Part shown: piece by piece, positions 45,495 through 54,500 of the stretch
How positions within the stretch are numbered: position 1 is the first letter of the stretch
Layout of the letters: each line of letters begins with the position of its first letter
Assembly: GCA_018267925.1 (NCBI GenBank)
Contig: JAFDXO010000055.1
Location: 1-64,000 of the forward strand
Direction of reading: 5' to 3'
Length of the DNA stretch: 64,000 nucleotides
From: Bacteroidota bacterium
Lineage (GTDB): Bacteria > Bacteroidota > Bacteroidia > Chitinophagales > Chitinophagaceae
Program-made: the position numbers and the translations under genes
The notes under the pieces: generated by a model
The model's database searches: none
Told to the model about the DNA's origin: nothing
What the model saw: the letters and a program-made list of their open reading frames with translations, nothing else

Positions 45495-45502
45495 CAATTG
45501 AT

Positions 45503-46645
45503 ATGGATTTCAAACATACAGATACGCAGGTTGAAATTGCAGGAATGATAAAAGAATTTGCCAACAAGCATATTCGTCCGCAAATGATGGAATGGGATGA
45601 GTCCCAAAAATTTCCAATTGATCTCTTTCATCAAATGGGTGCATTGGGCTTGATGGGTGTGTTAGTACCGACAGAATATGGCGGTTCCGGTCTTAGCTAT
45701 TTTGAATATGTTACCGTAGTCAGCGAAATAGCTAAAGTATGCGGTTCAATCGGTTTGTCCGTAGCGGCACATAATTCACTTTGTACCGGACATATTCTTT
45801 ATTTCGGCAGTGAAGAACAGAAAAGAAAATACCTACCCAAATTAGCGTCTGGTGAATGGATTGGTGCTTGGGGGTTGACGGAAGCAAATACCGGAAGTGA
45901 TGCCGGAAACATGCGCTGCGTAGCTACTCGGGATGGCAATGATTGGGTATTAAACGGAACAAAAAACTGGATCACCCATGGCATTACCGGAAATGTTGCA
46001 GTTGTGCTTGCACGTACCGGAGAACCTCGTGCAAAAAATAATGTAACTGCTTTTATTGTAGAACGTGGTACTCCTGGTTTTTCTGCAGGGAAAAAGGAAA
46101 ATAAGCTTGGAATGAGAGCATCAGAAACAGCTGAGTTGGTTTTTGATAATTGTCGCATTTCAGATACTCAACGCATGGGCGAAATCGGTGAAGGTTTCAA
46201 ACAAGCTATGAAAGTATTGGATGGTGGAAGAATTTCTATAGCTGCATTGTCTTTAGGAATTGCTAAAGGTGCTTATGAGGCTTCGTTGCAATATGCCAAA
46301 GAGCGTCATCAGTTTGACCAACCTATTGCAAATTTTCAGGCAATTGCATTTAAATTGGCTGATATGGCTACAAAAATTGAGGTCGCAGAATTGCTTATTT
46401 ATCAAGCTGCCGATATGAAAAATAGACATGTGCCTATGACTAAGGAGTCTGCCATGGCTAAATATTATGCTTCTGAAGTGGCCGTGCAGGTTTCAACAGA
46501 TGCAGTTCAAATATTTGGTGGATATGGCTATACCAAAGATTTTCCTGTTGAGAAATTTTATAGAGACAGCAAGCTTTGCACTATTGGTGAAGGCACCAGC
46601 GAAATTCAAAAATTGGTGATCTCCCGAGATATTTTAAAGCAATAA
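45503..46645 (+). CDS. Acyl-CoA dehydrogenase
   Basis: This 380-residue FAD enzyme introduces the trans-2 double bond in acyl-CoA, as in short-chain fatty-acid or branched-chain amino-acid breakdown. Seen are WGLTEANTGSDAGNMRC (FAD and substrate binding), MGEIGEGFKQAMKVLDGGR, YAKERHQFDQPIANFQ, VQIFGGYGYTKDFPVEKFYRD, and IGEGTSEIQKLVISR, whose Glu before GTS is the catalytic base in the short-chain/butyryl class. Electrons would go to an electron-transfer flavoprotein encoded elsewhere. The ATG at 45503 is 8 bases after the stop of the helix-hairpin-helix gene, so they share a transcript, probably without a functional link. Confidence 0.94.
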   Translation: MDFKHTDTQVEIAGMIKEFANKHIRPQMMEWDESQKFPIDLFHQMGALGLMGVLVPTEYGGSGLSYFEYVTVVSEIAKVCGSIGLSVAAHNSLCTGHILYFGSEEQKRKYLPKLASGEWIGAWGLTEANTGSDAGNMRCVATRDGNDWVLNGTKNWITHGITGNVAVVLARTGEPRAKNNVTAFIVERGTPGFSAGKKENKLGMRASETAELVFDNCRISDTQRMGEIGEGFKQAMKVLDGGRISIAALSLGIAKGAYEASLQYAKERHQFDQPIANFQAIAFKLADMATKIEVAELLIYQAADMKNRHVPMTKESAMAKYYASEVAVQVSTDAVQIFGGYGYTKDFPVEKFYRDSKLCTIGEGTSEIQKLVISRDILKQ

Positions 46646-46654
46646 AATGAATTG

Positions 46655-46698
46655 AAATAATAAAGCCCCATTTACAATTAAATGGGGCTTTATTATTT
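46655..46698. terminator. Bidirectional terminator after the acyl-CoA dehydrogenase
   Basis: A perfect 20-bp stem (46655-46674 with 46679-46698) around a 4-base loop, A-rich on the left and T-rich on the right. It serves both this gene and the lipoprotein gene on the other strand. Confidence 0.92.
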
Positions 46699-46709
46699 TA
46701 AGTATTCGG

Positions 46710-47141
46710 TTATTTCCTGTGGTAAGTCAATAATGTTTTCCCGATAGGAGAAGAAGATCCATTTTGCAAAGCAAAGGTCATATCATAAGCCCCTTGTGTA
46801 GTGCATAAAGCGGAAAGAAGCTGCGTTGAGTCTGAAACGATTGTTACCATTTTGGTTGCTTCGTCAACCTTCCAACGAAAATCAGAACTTAGGTTGAATT
46901 TATTAATCTTAATGTTAGCTACCCCTTTTCCATCGGCTTGAAAAGTGGTAAATAATCCCATCGAATCAGGTATGGTCATTTGCAATTCGTTGCTGTCTAA
47001 GGAACCATTTCCGTTTAAGTCAGATCCCATAGATTTCAGTTGCCAATTGCCTACCAAATAAGATTGAAGGCTACGATTTTCTACTCGAACACAAGAGGCA
47101 AGGAGTAAGATGCCTGATGCCACTAATAGCTTTGATTTCAT
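46710..47141 (-). CDS. Lipoprotein, lipocalin-like
   Basis: This 143-residue probable lipoprotein has the signal MKSKLLVASGILLLASC with lipobox LASC (Cys17). The mature part begins SYLVGNWQLKSMGSDLNGNG, the G-x-W motif that opens lipocalin-like barrels of Bacteroidota (Lipocalin_4/5 type). The DLNGNGSLDSNEL stretch resembles a calcium loop. The function is unknown. It lies 26 bases after the helicase gene on the same strand and may be co-transcribed with it; a strong terminator follows. Confidence 0.75.
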   Translation of the reverse strand: MKSKLLVASGILLLASCVRVENRSLQSYLVGNWQLKSMGSDLNGNGSLDSNELQMTIPDSMGLFTTFQADGKGVANIKINKFNLSSDFRWKVDEATKMVTIVSDSTQLLSALCTTQGAYDMTFALQNGSSSPIGKTLLTYHRK

Positions 47142-47167
47142 AGAAGTATTATTTTATTGCTGCAAAT

Positions 47168-49471
47168 TTACTGTTCTGTTTTTTCAACTTCTCTTTTTGT
47201 TTCTTGTTTTTCAGCTTCAACTTGTGCCATCACGGCTTTGATTTCTGTAAAACTACAAGCTTCACCGGTTATTTCTCTGATAACACCAGATTTTTCATTA
47301 GGAGCTTTGTTGATGGCAGCCCGAATAACCATTTCCTTTTCCGGACTTACCAATTGGTTTAATAATACTTCACCGGAAGAAATGAAATTCAGCAGATGCC
47401 CTTCAATTGTGCTAAGGGCTAAATTTCGTGCTGCGGCAATAGAAGCTATGTCTTTGCCTTCCAAAAACATTTTTAAGCTAATGGTTTTGGTGCTTTCGGG
47501 TTTTAATTTAGTTACAGGGGCGGGTTTGTTTTCTTTTGTATCCGCATTTATCTTTAAGCTCGAAGGGGCTTCTTGGTATAGCAATACAGCTGGTATATTC
47601 TTGTGTGTGTTTTGAAAATGTTCTAATAGATGATGGATATTTTTGCCGGTAGCTAAGCCTTCTGCCAAAATAGTAGCTTGCTCCATTTGCTGCTTTTTTC
47701 TAAGCAATAGTGTATAAAGTGGTTGCAATGATTTCAGATATTTTTTAGTCTTAGTTTTGATTTTAGTTTCGTCAAAATGTATTTGCCAAGGTGCTATCAG
47801 TTTGTCTGTAATAGCTTTGATAAAATATGAAGTTGCTGATTGTACCCGTTCAAACAATCGTTGAAAATTTTCGTGATTTTGGGGAGCCAACAACCAATTT
47901 AATTCGTGTAAAAATTTATCGCTAAAATCTTTCAAAACAACTACTTCATCTATCATGTCTATGCACCATTTCAGCGATTCGGCATGATGCGGCAAACGAA
48001 TGCTTCCATAGTTGTCAAAGTGTTCTTTGTAATAAAGTAAAAGCCTGTCCCAATTAAAGGCTGCAAATAGTTTGTTGGTTAGATAGTGTTGTTGTGCTTC
48101 TTTTAGTATAGGAATAAGTGCCTCTGTGCTGGTCTTATTATTGATGAAATCGGTTATTCGATGTTCTGTGTGAATAGCTGCTGAAGTAATAGGAGATGCT
48201 AATACCAAACCGCTTAAAGAGGTAAGTCTGCTCAATGCCACATACACTTGTCCGGGTGCAAAAGATTGTCCGGCATCAACAATAGCTCGTTCAAATGTAA
48301 GCCCTTGACTTTTGTGAATAGTAACTGCCCAAGCCAAACGAATAGGGTATTGGGTGTATGAACCTAACACTTGCTCCTCAATCGTGTCTGCCAACTCGTT
48401 ATATTGGTAACGGATGTTTTTCCAAGTTTCTTTTTCTAACTTTAATTCTTCTGGATCATTTGGAAATTTAATGTTGATATCTTCTCCATGAATGCGAGAA
48501 ATAGTCCCTATTTTTCCATTGTAATAACGCCTGTTTTCTCCTTTGTCGTTTTTAATGAACATGATTTGTGTGCCTACTTTCAGCATTAATTCTTTATCAA
48601 CCGGAAGTGCATTTTCATTGAAATCACCACTAAGGTTACCCAAATATTGATGCGGTTCATTTTGAAGTCTTCTTAAAGCTTCTTGATTGATTTTGTCTGC
48701 TTTAAAGTTGTGAGATGTGAGAATAATATAACCTTCTTCAGGATCAGGTCTAAAGTCCGGATCATAATGTTTTTGCAACAACAGAAAGTCTTCTTCAGTT
48801 ACCATATTATTCCTTACATGGTTTAGTAATTCAATAAATCGCTGATCGCTTTGTCGGTATATTTTGTCTAATTCTATGGTAACACAATATGCTTGACTCA
48901 TTACGACTGCATCAAAAAAGAATAAGCTTCGATAGTATGGATTCATTATTGCCCATTCTTCATCTTTCACAACGGGAGGTAATTGAAAAAGATCGCCTAT
49001 AAACAACATTTGAACACCGCCAAAAGGCAGCTCCGGTTTTCTACGAATATGTCGCAAAATATGGTCCATGGCATCTAAAAGGTCAGCACGAACCATTGAA
49101 ACTTCGTCTATGACCAATAATTCAAGTTCTTCAATCAATCGGCGTTTTTGCTTATTGAGTCGGAGGTTGCTTAATAAAGCGGATCGGTCAAAAGTAGCAT
49201 TGCTGATGGCGGAAAATCCACGAGCCTGAACAGGTATAAATGAACCAAAAGGTAGTTGAAAAAATGAATGAATAGTAACACCACCAGCATTAATTGCAGC
49301 TACGCCGGTAGGGGCCAAAATGGCAAAGTTTTTGGCGGTATTTTCTTTTACAAAACGAAGAAAGGTTGTTTTTCCGGTACCGGCACGGCCGGTTAAAAAA
49401 ACATGTTGCGAAGTATGTAAAACAAAATTTTTAGCAATTTCTAAAATGGAGGATTCAGTAGGTTGGTGCAT
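47168..49471 (-). CDS. Pif1-like DNA helicase with C-terminal HTH (RQC-like) domain
   Basis: This 767-residue superfamily 1 helicase of the Pif1/RecD2 type has Walker A GRAGTGKT at 28-35, LAPTGVAAINAGGVTIHSF (motif Ia), IDEVSM at 121-126, GDLFQLPPV (motif III) and, near 405-440, AWAVTIHKSQGLTFERAIVD followed by QVYVALSRLTSLSGL (motifs V-VI). The C-terminal part carries TISLKMFLEGKDIASIAAAR and STIEGHLLNFISSGEV, an HTH_40 domain as in the RQC region of RecQ-like proteins. It probably unwinds DNA 5' to 3' at structures such as G-quadruplexes or stalled forks. This domain pairing is common in Bacteroidota. Confidence 0.9.
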   Translation of the reverse strand: MHQPTESSILEIAKNFVLHTSQHVFLTGRAGTGKTTFLRFVKENTAKNFAILAPTGVAAINAGGVTIHSFFQLPFGSFIPVQARGFSAISNATFDRSALLSNLRLNKQKRRLIEELELLVIDEVSMVRADLLDAMDHILRHIRRKPELPFGGVQMLFIGDLFQLPPVVKDEEWAIMNPYYRSLFFFDAVVMSQAYCVTIELDKIYRQSDQRFIELLNHVRNNMVTEEDFLLLQKHYDPDFRPDPEEGYIILTSHNFKADKINQEALRRLQNEPHQYLGNLSGDFNENALPVDKELMLKVGTQIMFIKNDKGENRRYYNGKIGTISRIHGEDINIKFPNDPEELKLEKETWKNIRYQYNELADTIEEQVLGSYTQYPIRLAWAVTIHKSQGLTFERAIVDAGQSFAPGQVYVALSRLTSLSGLVLASPITSAAIHTEHRITDFINNKTSTEALIPILKEAQQHYLTNKLFAAFNWDRLLLYYKEHFDNYGSIRLPHHAESLKWCIDMIDEVVVLKDFSDKFLHELNWLLAPQNHENFQRLFERVQSATSYFIKAITDKLIAPWQIHFDETKIKTKTKKYLKSLQPLYTLLLRKKQQMEQATILAEGLATGKNIHHLLEHFQNTHKNIPAVLLYQEAPSSLKINADTKENKPAPVTKLKPESTKTISLKMFLEGKDIASIAAARNLALSTIEGHLLNFISSGEVLLNQLVSPEKEMVIRAAINKAPNEKSGVIREITGEACSFTEIKAVMAQVEAEKQETKREVEKTEQ

Positions 49472-49591
49472 AGAATATAATTTTAGTTTTCAAGGCTCAT
49501 TTTAGTATAAATAGAAAAGCTGTGATGCCACAAAATTGCAGCAAATAAAAATGGTATTTATTGGATAAAGCTAATAAGTCGAAAAAGCGAT

Positions 49592-50275
49592 CTATTGCAC
49601 TAAATGATAAGCCAGCAGCGAATCGCGGTATATTTTAGAATAAACACCGGCTATGCTAATATTCATGTCTTGCTTAATGATACCTATACCTTTTACAAAC
49701 CAAACTTTGATGGTGCCTAAATCACTGTAATCAGTAGAAAAAGACAGTTTGCCTTGAACCGAATTTAGTGTATGGTAAATGCCGGTATAAGTATGTCCGT
49801 TAATGGTCATTATACCTCCGGTATCTACAATTTTACTGTTGATCTTGATGTCAAAGTTGAAGATTTGGTAAGTGTATTTATCTTGGTTTGTCCATTCTTC
49901 TCCAATTCCTACACTGTCTTTAAAAAATATGACGGTGATGTAGCTTGTCATTGATCCGTCCATATCTACTAACGTTACATAGCTGTTTTTGTTTTTCCCG
50001 AAATATTCCGGAGTTACAAAGCCTGTAGCTGAAGTCGTGTCTTTCCGTTCATAGTAGCTGAAAAAAAAGCCTTTAATCGTTGAGTCGCGCCCGGTGGCTA
50101 TACGCCGTGATACACTGCTGTCCGAGCCGCCATATATCCACCAAGATCCAATTTCGTTAGTCATTAGATCATATTTTCGTTGGTTTTTAGGGTCTAAGTT
50201 TTGGTTTTCTCCTTTGTCTTTTTTGCACGAAGCAAGGGTTGCAAATAGCATTAATATTGTGAAGACGTATCTCAT
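49592..50275 (-). CDS. Lipoprotein of unknown function, 227 residues
   Basis: The signal MRYVFTILMLFATLASC gives a lipobox with Cys17, followed by the charged linker KKDKGENQN typical of Bacteroidota surface lipoproteins. The mature part has many beta strands (EIGSWWIYGGSD, YVTLVDMDGS, VWFVKGIGIIKQDM) in an arrangement seen in uncharacterised lipoproteins that begin with a G-S-W-W-x-Y motif. ATG 50275 is chosen because the upstream 28 codons carry no signal features. It is divergent from the Ycf48-like lipoprotein, with 83 bases between. Confidence 0.72.
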   Translation of the reverse strand: MRYVFTILMLFATLASCKKDKGENQNLDPKNQRKYDLMTNEIGSWWIYGGSDSSVSRRIATGRDSTIKGFFFSYYERKDTTSATGFVTPEYFGKNKNSYVTLVDMDGSMTSYITVIFFKDSVGIGEEWTNQDKYTYQIFNFDIKINSKIVDTGGIMTINGHTYTGIYHTLNSVQGKLSFSTDYSDLGTIKVWFVKGIGIIKQDMNISIAGVYSKIYRDSLLAYHLVQ

Positions 50276-50344
50276 TTTTAAAGCTTTTAAATTGGATTTA
50301 AAGATACATGTTTTACAACGCTGCGCGAACCCAGCTGCGCGATT

Positions 50345-50352
50345 TATTTTTG
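50345..50352 (+). promoter_or_regulatory. -7 box TATTTTTG before the Ycf48-like gene
   Basis: An exact TAnnTTTG ending 6 bases before the ATG at 50359. An 8-base direct repeat CTGCGCGA (50321-50328, 50335-50342) lies just upstream, where the -33 element would be expected. Confidence 0.45.
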
Positions 50353-50358
50353 TAACCA

Positions 50359-51333
50359 ATGCAGCGAAATCAAATCATGCTAATTTTTTGCCTTGCCATG
50401 CTCATGTATGGTTGCCGCAAAGACAAGGTTCATTGGCAATTGGTGCAACGAATTGAAACCGGAAGTGGACAAGATCGTTTCAATCGGATCTTTTTTTTGA
50501 ATGACACCGTTGGCTTTGTTGTTGGCGGATCAAGATTTGACCATAGTACCATTTTGCGAACCATAGACGGCGGACAACATTGGCAGATGCAACATATTGT
50601 TGATGCACCCAAAGGTCTATATGGCATTTGTGCTTCACCTGATGGTAAATTGTTTGCCATAGGATTTGATGGTAAACTGCTTAGGTCAAACGATCTTGGG
50701 CAATCATGGGAATTATATCAAATAGCTTATTTGCCCTATAAAGATGTCTGTATGCTTAATGCTAAACAAGGGCTTGCTATCGGCGGAATAAGTTTTGTTA
50801 CCGGCTTTTTCACTCGTTTTGATTCTGCTGGTTCTTATTCGGCTTTTGATTCATTGAGTTACGAACTGAATGATATAGAAATGGTTTCTGAAAATATTGG
50901 GTATATGGCCGGTAATAGCACCATTTTTAGAACAAACAATGGAGGACAAAATTGGATACCTCAAGTTGTAAAAAACGATGACTTTACAGCCATTCATGCT
51001 TATCCTGATGGAAATGTATGGACTTGTGGATATAGTGGTAGTATATGGAACAGCAGCGATTTTGGCTTAAATTGGCATTGTGTCCGAAACGGTAATAATT
51101 TTTTATTGCCACGTTACCGTTTGTTGGATATTGTCTTCTTTAGTTCACAAGTTGGTTTTGCTGTGGGTGAAAATGGAACTTTCATTACAACCGATGATGG
51201 CGGTCTGCATTGGATGGAAATGGATAAGTTTACTTCAGAAGCGTTGCGTTCAATATATTTAACTAAGCAGGGCGATTTATTTGTGTGTGGCGATTCCGGA
51301 GGGCTTTTTCGTATCAAGCCTAAATTATTTTAA
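50359..51333 (+). CDS. Ycf48-like beta-propeller lipoprotein
   Basis: The 324-residue protein has a lipoprotein signal (lipobox LMYGC, Cys19) and a propeller of BNR/Ycf48 type. The repeats carry the usual pattern of G-F-V/A-V-G-G/E and S/T-x-D-G-G-x-x-W, for example ILRTIDGGQHWQM, LLRSNDLGQSWELY, IFRTNNGGQNWIP, IWNSSDFGLNWHC and FITTDDGGLHWMEM. In plants and cyanobacteria Ycf48 helps photosystem assembly; Bacteroidota relatives are of unknown use, probably protein binding at the outer membrane. ATG 50377 would be an alternative start, keeping the lipobox. Confidence 0.82.
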   Translation: MQRNQIMLIFCLAMLMYGCRKDKVHWQLVQRIETGSGQDRFNRIFFLNDTVGFVVGGSRFDHSTILRTIDGGQHWQMQHIVDAPKGLYGICASPDGKLFAIGFDGKLLRSNDLGQSWELYQIAYLPYKDVCMLNAKQGLAIGGISFVTGFFTRFDSAGSYSAFDSLSYELNDIEMVSENIGYMAGNSTIFRTNNGGQNWIPQVVKNDDFTAIHAYPDGNVWTCGYSGSIWNSSDFGLNWHCVRNGNNFLLPRYRLLDIVFFSSQVGFAVGENGTFITTDDGGLHWMEMDKFTSEALRSIYLTKQGDLFVCGDSGGLFRIKPKLF

Positions 51334-51531
51334 GTTAATTGAATGGGCATCTATTCGGAAAAAGATGAAGTACTGACAAATGATAGAACCCGAAAGGATT
51401 TAGCAAGGTGTAAATGACTTCTATTGAAAATAGCTACAATGGTTATCTATATTGATGCTTTAGAAATCATGGAAGCAAAATGATTCTGCCGTTTCTAAAC
51501 TGAAACGAAAACGAGGTTGTAGAAATAATAA

Positions 51532-51555
51532 CGGGTTGGCATAAATGCCAACCCG
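51532..51555. terminator. Terminator hairpin upstream of the plus-strand end / after the giant T9SS gene
   Basis: CGGGTTGGC (51532-51540) pairs with GCCAACCCG (51547-51555). It lies 23 bases past the stop of the minus-strand gene and is followed there by TTATTATTTC. Confidence 0.7.
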
Positions 51556-51578
51556 CTTTTCAATATAATGGGCAATGT

Positions 51579-54500
51579 TTATTCTTTTATCAGCTTAATA
51601 TTGACTACAATGCCTTCGCTAAATACTCGAACGGTATAAACTCCAGAAGCAAGTGAAGTAATGTCAATTTTAGCATTTACCATGCCAAGTGTTTGTTCTT
51701 TCAGTACTCGTCCATGAATATCTATAATTTGCATAGATGTGTAGTGTTCCGAACCTTTGACTATAAATATCCCATCGGTTGGGTTTGGAAGAATAGATAC
51801 TTCAAACTGAGGTGTTCCAAATCTTAACTCAAGAACACTACTATAACCTTCTAATCCATTTAGGTCTTTAAGCTTTAAGCGATAGAATAATTTTGATCCA
51901 AGGCTTGCAACATTTTGGTCAATATAGGCATAATGGTTTGGTGCGTTCCCATGTAAAGCAACCAAACTGATAACCTTTGTGAAGTTGCGCCCGTCAAGAC
52001 TTCTCTCCAAATCAAAACCTACTGTATTTTGCTCCACGCCGGTTTCCCAAGAAAGGCTCGCACTTTCATGTTGGGCTATACCGTTAAAGGTTAATAATTC
52101 AATAGGTAGCGGTCCGTTGTTGCCGGTAAATCCGCCACTGCCGCCGCTAAAGCTACTTACCGTAAACTCTGCTCTGTGATGGTTTTTGCCAAGGTTGGTA
52201 TATGTCCAAGTGGTGTTGTTTGGTGTCGCCCCATAAGTTATGGAAATGGGTTGTGATGTTGCCCCTGACCAATTGGAAGTAGGGTTAGGGTTGCCATTCA
52301 ACAAGTGATAGAATACCAACTGTTGCATAGTTTTAGTGCCACCAAATGAACCATTTGCATCGTTGAAGTCACCGGTGTTATAGTAGAACCGCACACCTAC
52401 ATTCGTTGTTGGTTGTGTATTAGGGGTTACTTGCCAGTAGCGTCGCATGGTGTAATATCCACTGAAGTTTGACATAAGTGGGTTGGTTATTTGTATTCCC
52501 GTTCCACTGCCCGCTCCGGTTGTTGCAGCATTAGTTACCGAGAATGCACCTGCCCCTATGGAGCCAATGTTGTTGCCATTTTTTTGTAGAGACAAGAGTA
52601 AGATGTCATCGCTTTTGTCATTCGGTGTGTTGTTGTTGTTGTAATAGTTAGTCCAACCGGTTATGGGATTTGTTACTTCTACATTGGCAACTAATGTTAA
52701 TGCTCCTGCTGCCGGCAACACGCTGTCTTGTGCTTTAATAACAACATTGGTTGGAGTTCCTATGCAGCCGAATTGAGATGTTGCTGTAAGTGTTGCATAG
52801 ATTTTTCCTGTATCAGGTACAATCACTGTTAGGTTTCCACTATATCCGTTTTGTGAAGACCACCAACTATAATTCCATCCTAAGGCTGCAAACCCAGTTG
52901 TGTCACGAAGGTTTTTAAGATTCACACTTTCGCCAAGCCAAGCAATAATACTTGTATCTGCTCCAGTATTGGGTTTAGGTTTTGAATTTAGAGTAATTAT
53001 TGCTGTGTCTTTACAACCTTGCGTATTAGTAACAATCAAAGTGTAAACGCCGGCACCGACATTAGTTGGAGTAGTTGTTCCAATCCACTGTGTCGTCAAT
53101 CCGGTTGTGTTTTTAAATGATGTAATATCCATTGTGTTACCTGCACAAATATTAGCGGTTGTGTCATTACCTAAGTTTGGTTTTGGATTCAGATTGATGG
53201 TGATGACTGCCGTGTCTTTACAACCTTGTGTATTAGTAACAATCAAAGTATAAACGCCGGCACCGACATTGGTTGGTGTAGTTGTTCCAATCCACTGAGT
53301 CGTCAGTCCGGTTGTGTTTTTGAAAGTTGTGAGATCTGCTGGGAAGCCCGGACAAATGTTAGCGGTTGTGTCATTACCCAAGTTTGGTTTTGGATTCAGA
53401 TTGATGGTGATGACTGCCGTGTCTTTACAACCTTGTGTGTTGGTAACAATCAAAGTGTAAACTCCTGCTCCAACATTAGTTGGTGTAGCTGTTCCAATCC
53501 ATTGAGTAGTCAGTCCGGTTGTGTTTTTGAAAGTTGTGAGATCTGCTGGGAAGCCCGGACAAATGTTAGCGGTTGTGTCATTACCTAAGTTTGGTTTTGG
53601 ATTCAGATTGATGGTGATGACTGCCGTGTCTTTACAACCTTGTGTGTTGGTAACAATCAAAGTGTAAACGCCAGCACCGACATTAGTTGGTGTAGTTGTT
53701 CCAATCCACTGTGTCGTCAATCCGGTTGTGTTTTTGAAAGTTGTGAGATCTGCTGGAAAGCCCGGACAAATGTTAGCGGTTGTGTCATTACCTAAGTTTG
53801 GTTTTGGATTCAGATTGATGGTGATGACTGCTGTGTCTTTACAACCTTGTGTGTTGGTAACAATCAAAGTATAAACGCCGACACCGACATTAGTTGGTGT
53901 AGTTGTTCCAATCCATTGAGTAGTCAATCCGGTTGTGTTTTTAAATGTGGTGAGATTTGCTGGAAACCCCGGACAGATGCTGGCGGTGGTGTCGTTGCCA
54001 AGATTTGGTTTTGGGTTGAGATTGATGGTAATGACAGCCGTGTCTTTACAACCTTGTAAGTTCGTAACGATTAAGGAATAGATGCCGGCATTAGCACTGG
54101 TTGGTGTAGTTGTTCCAATCCATTGAGTCGTCAATCCGGTTGTGTTTTTGAAGGTTGTGAGATCTGCAGGGAAACCCGGACAAATGCTGGCAGTTGTGTC
54201 ATTACCTAAGTTTGGTTTTGGATTTAAGCCAATTGTTATCACTGCAGTATCCATACAACCTTGAGCATTAGTTACGATCAATGTATAAACGCCAGGTCCC
54301 ACTGCTGTTGGTGTGGACGTTCCAATCCACTGAGTAGTCAATCCGGTTGTGTTTTTAAAAGTTGTCAGGTTTGCGGTAAAAAATGGACAAACGTTAGCCG
54401 TAGTATCGTTTCCGAGGTTTGGTTTTGGATAAAGCCCAACCGTAATAAAGGCAGTGTCTTTAGAACAAGCATAGTTTGAGTTCTGAACAGTTAGCCGATA

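Noticed and set aside
50321..50342. 8-base direct repeat CTGCGCGA as an operator
   Set aside because: It is a single short pair, not an inverted repeat; chance or the -33 region are enough. It is noted only with the neighbouring -7 box.
53226..53588. Cys- and Ser-rich plus-strand frames (also at 53847 and 54261)
   Set aside because: They are periodic antisense shadows of the 207-bp repeats; their apparent internal repeats simply mirror the coding strand.
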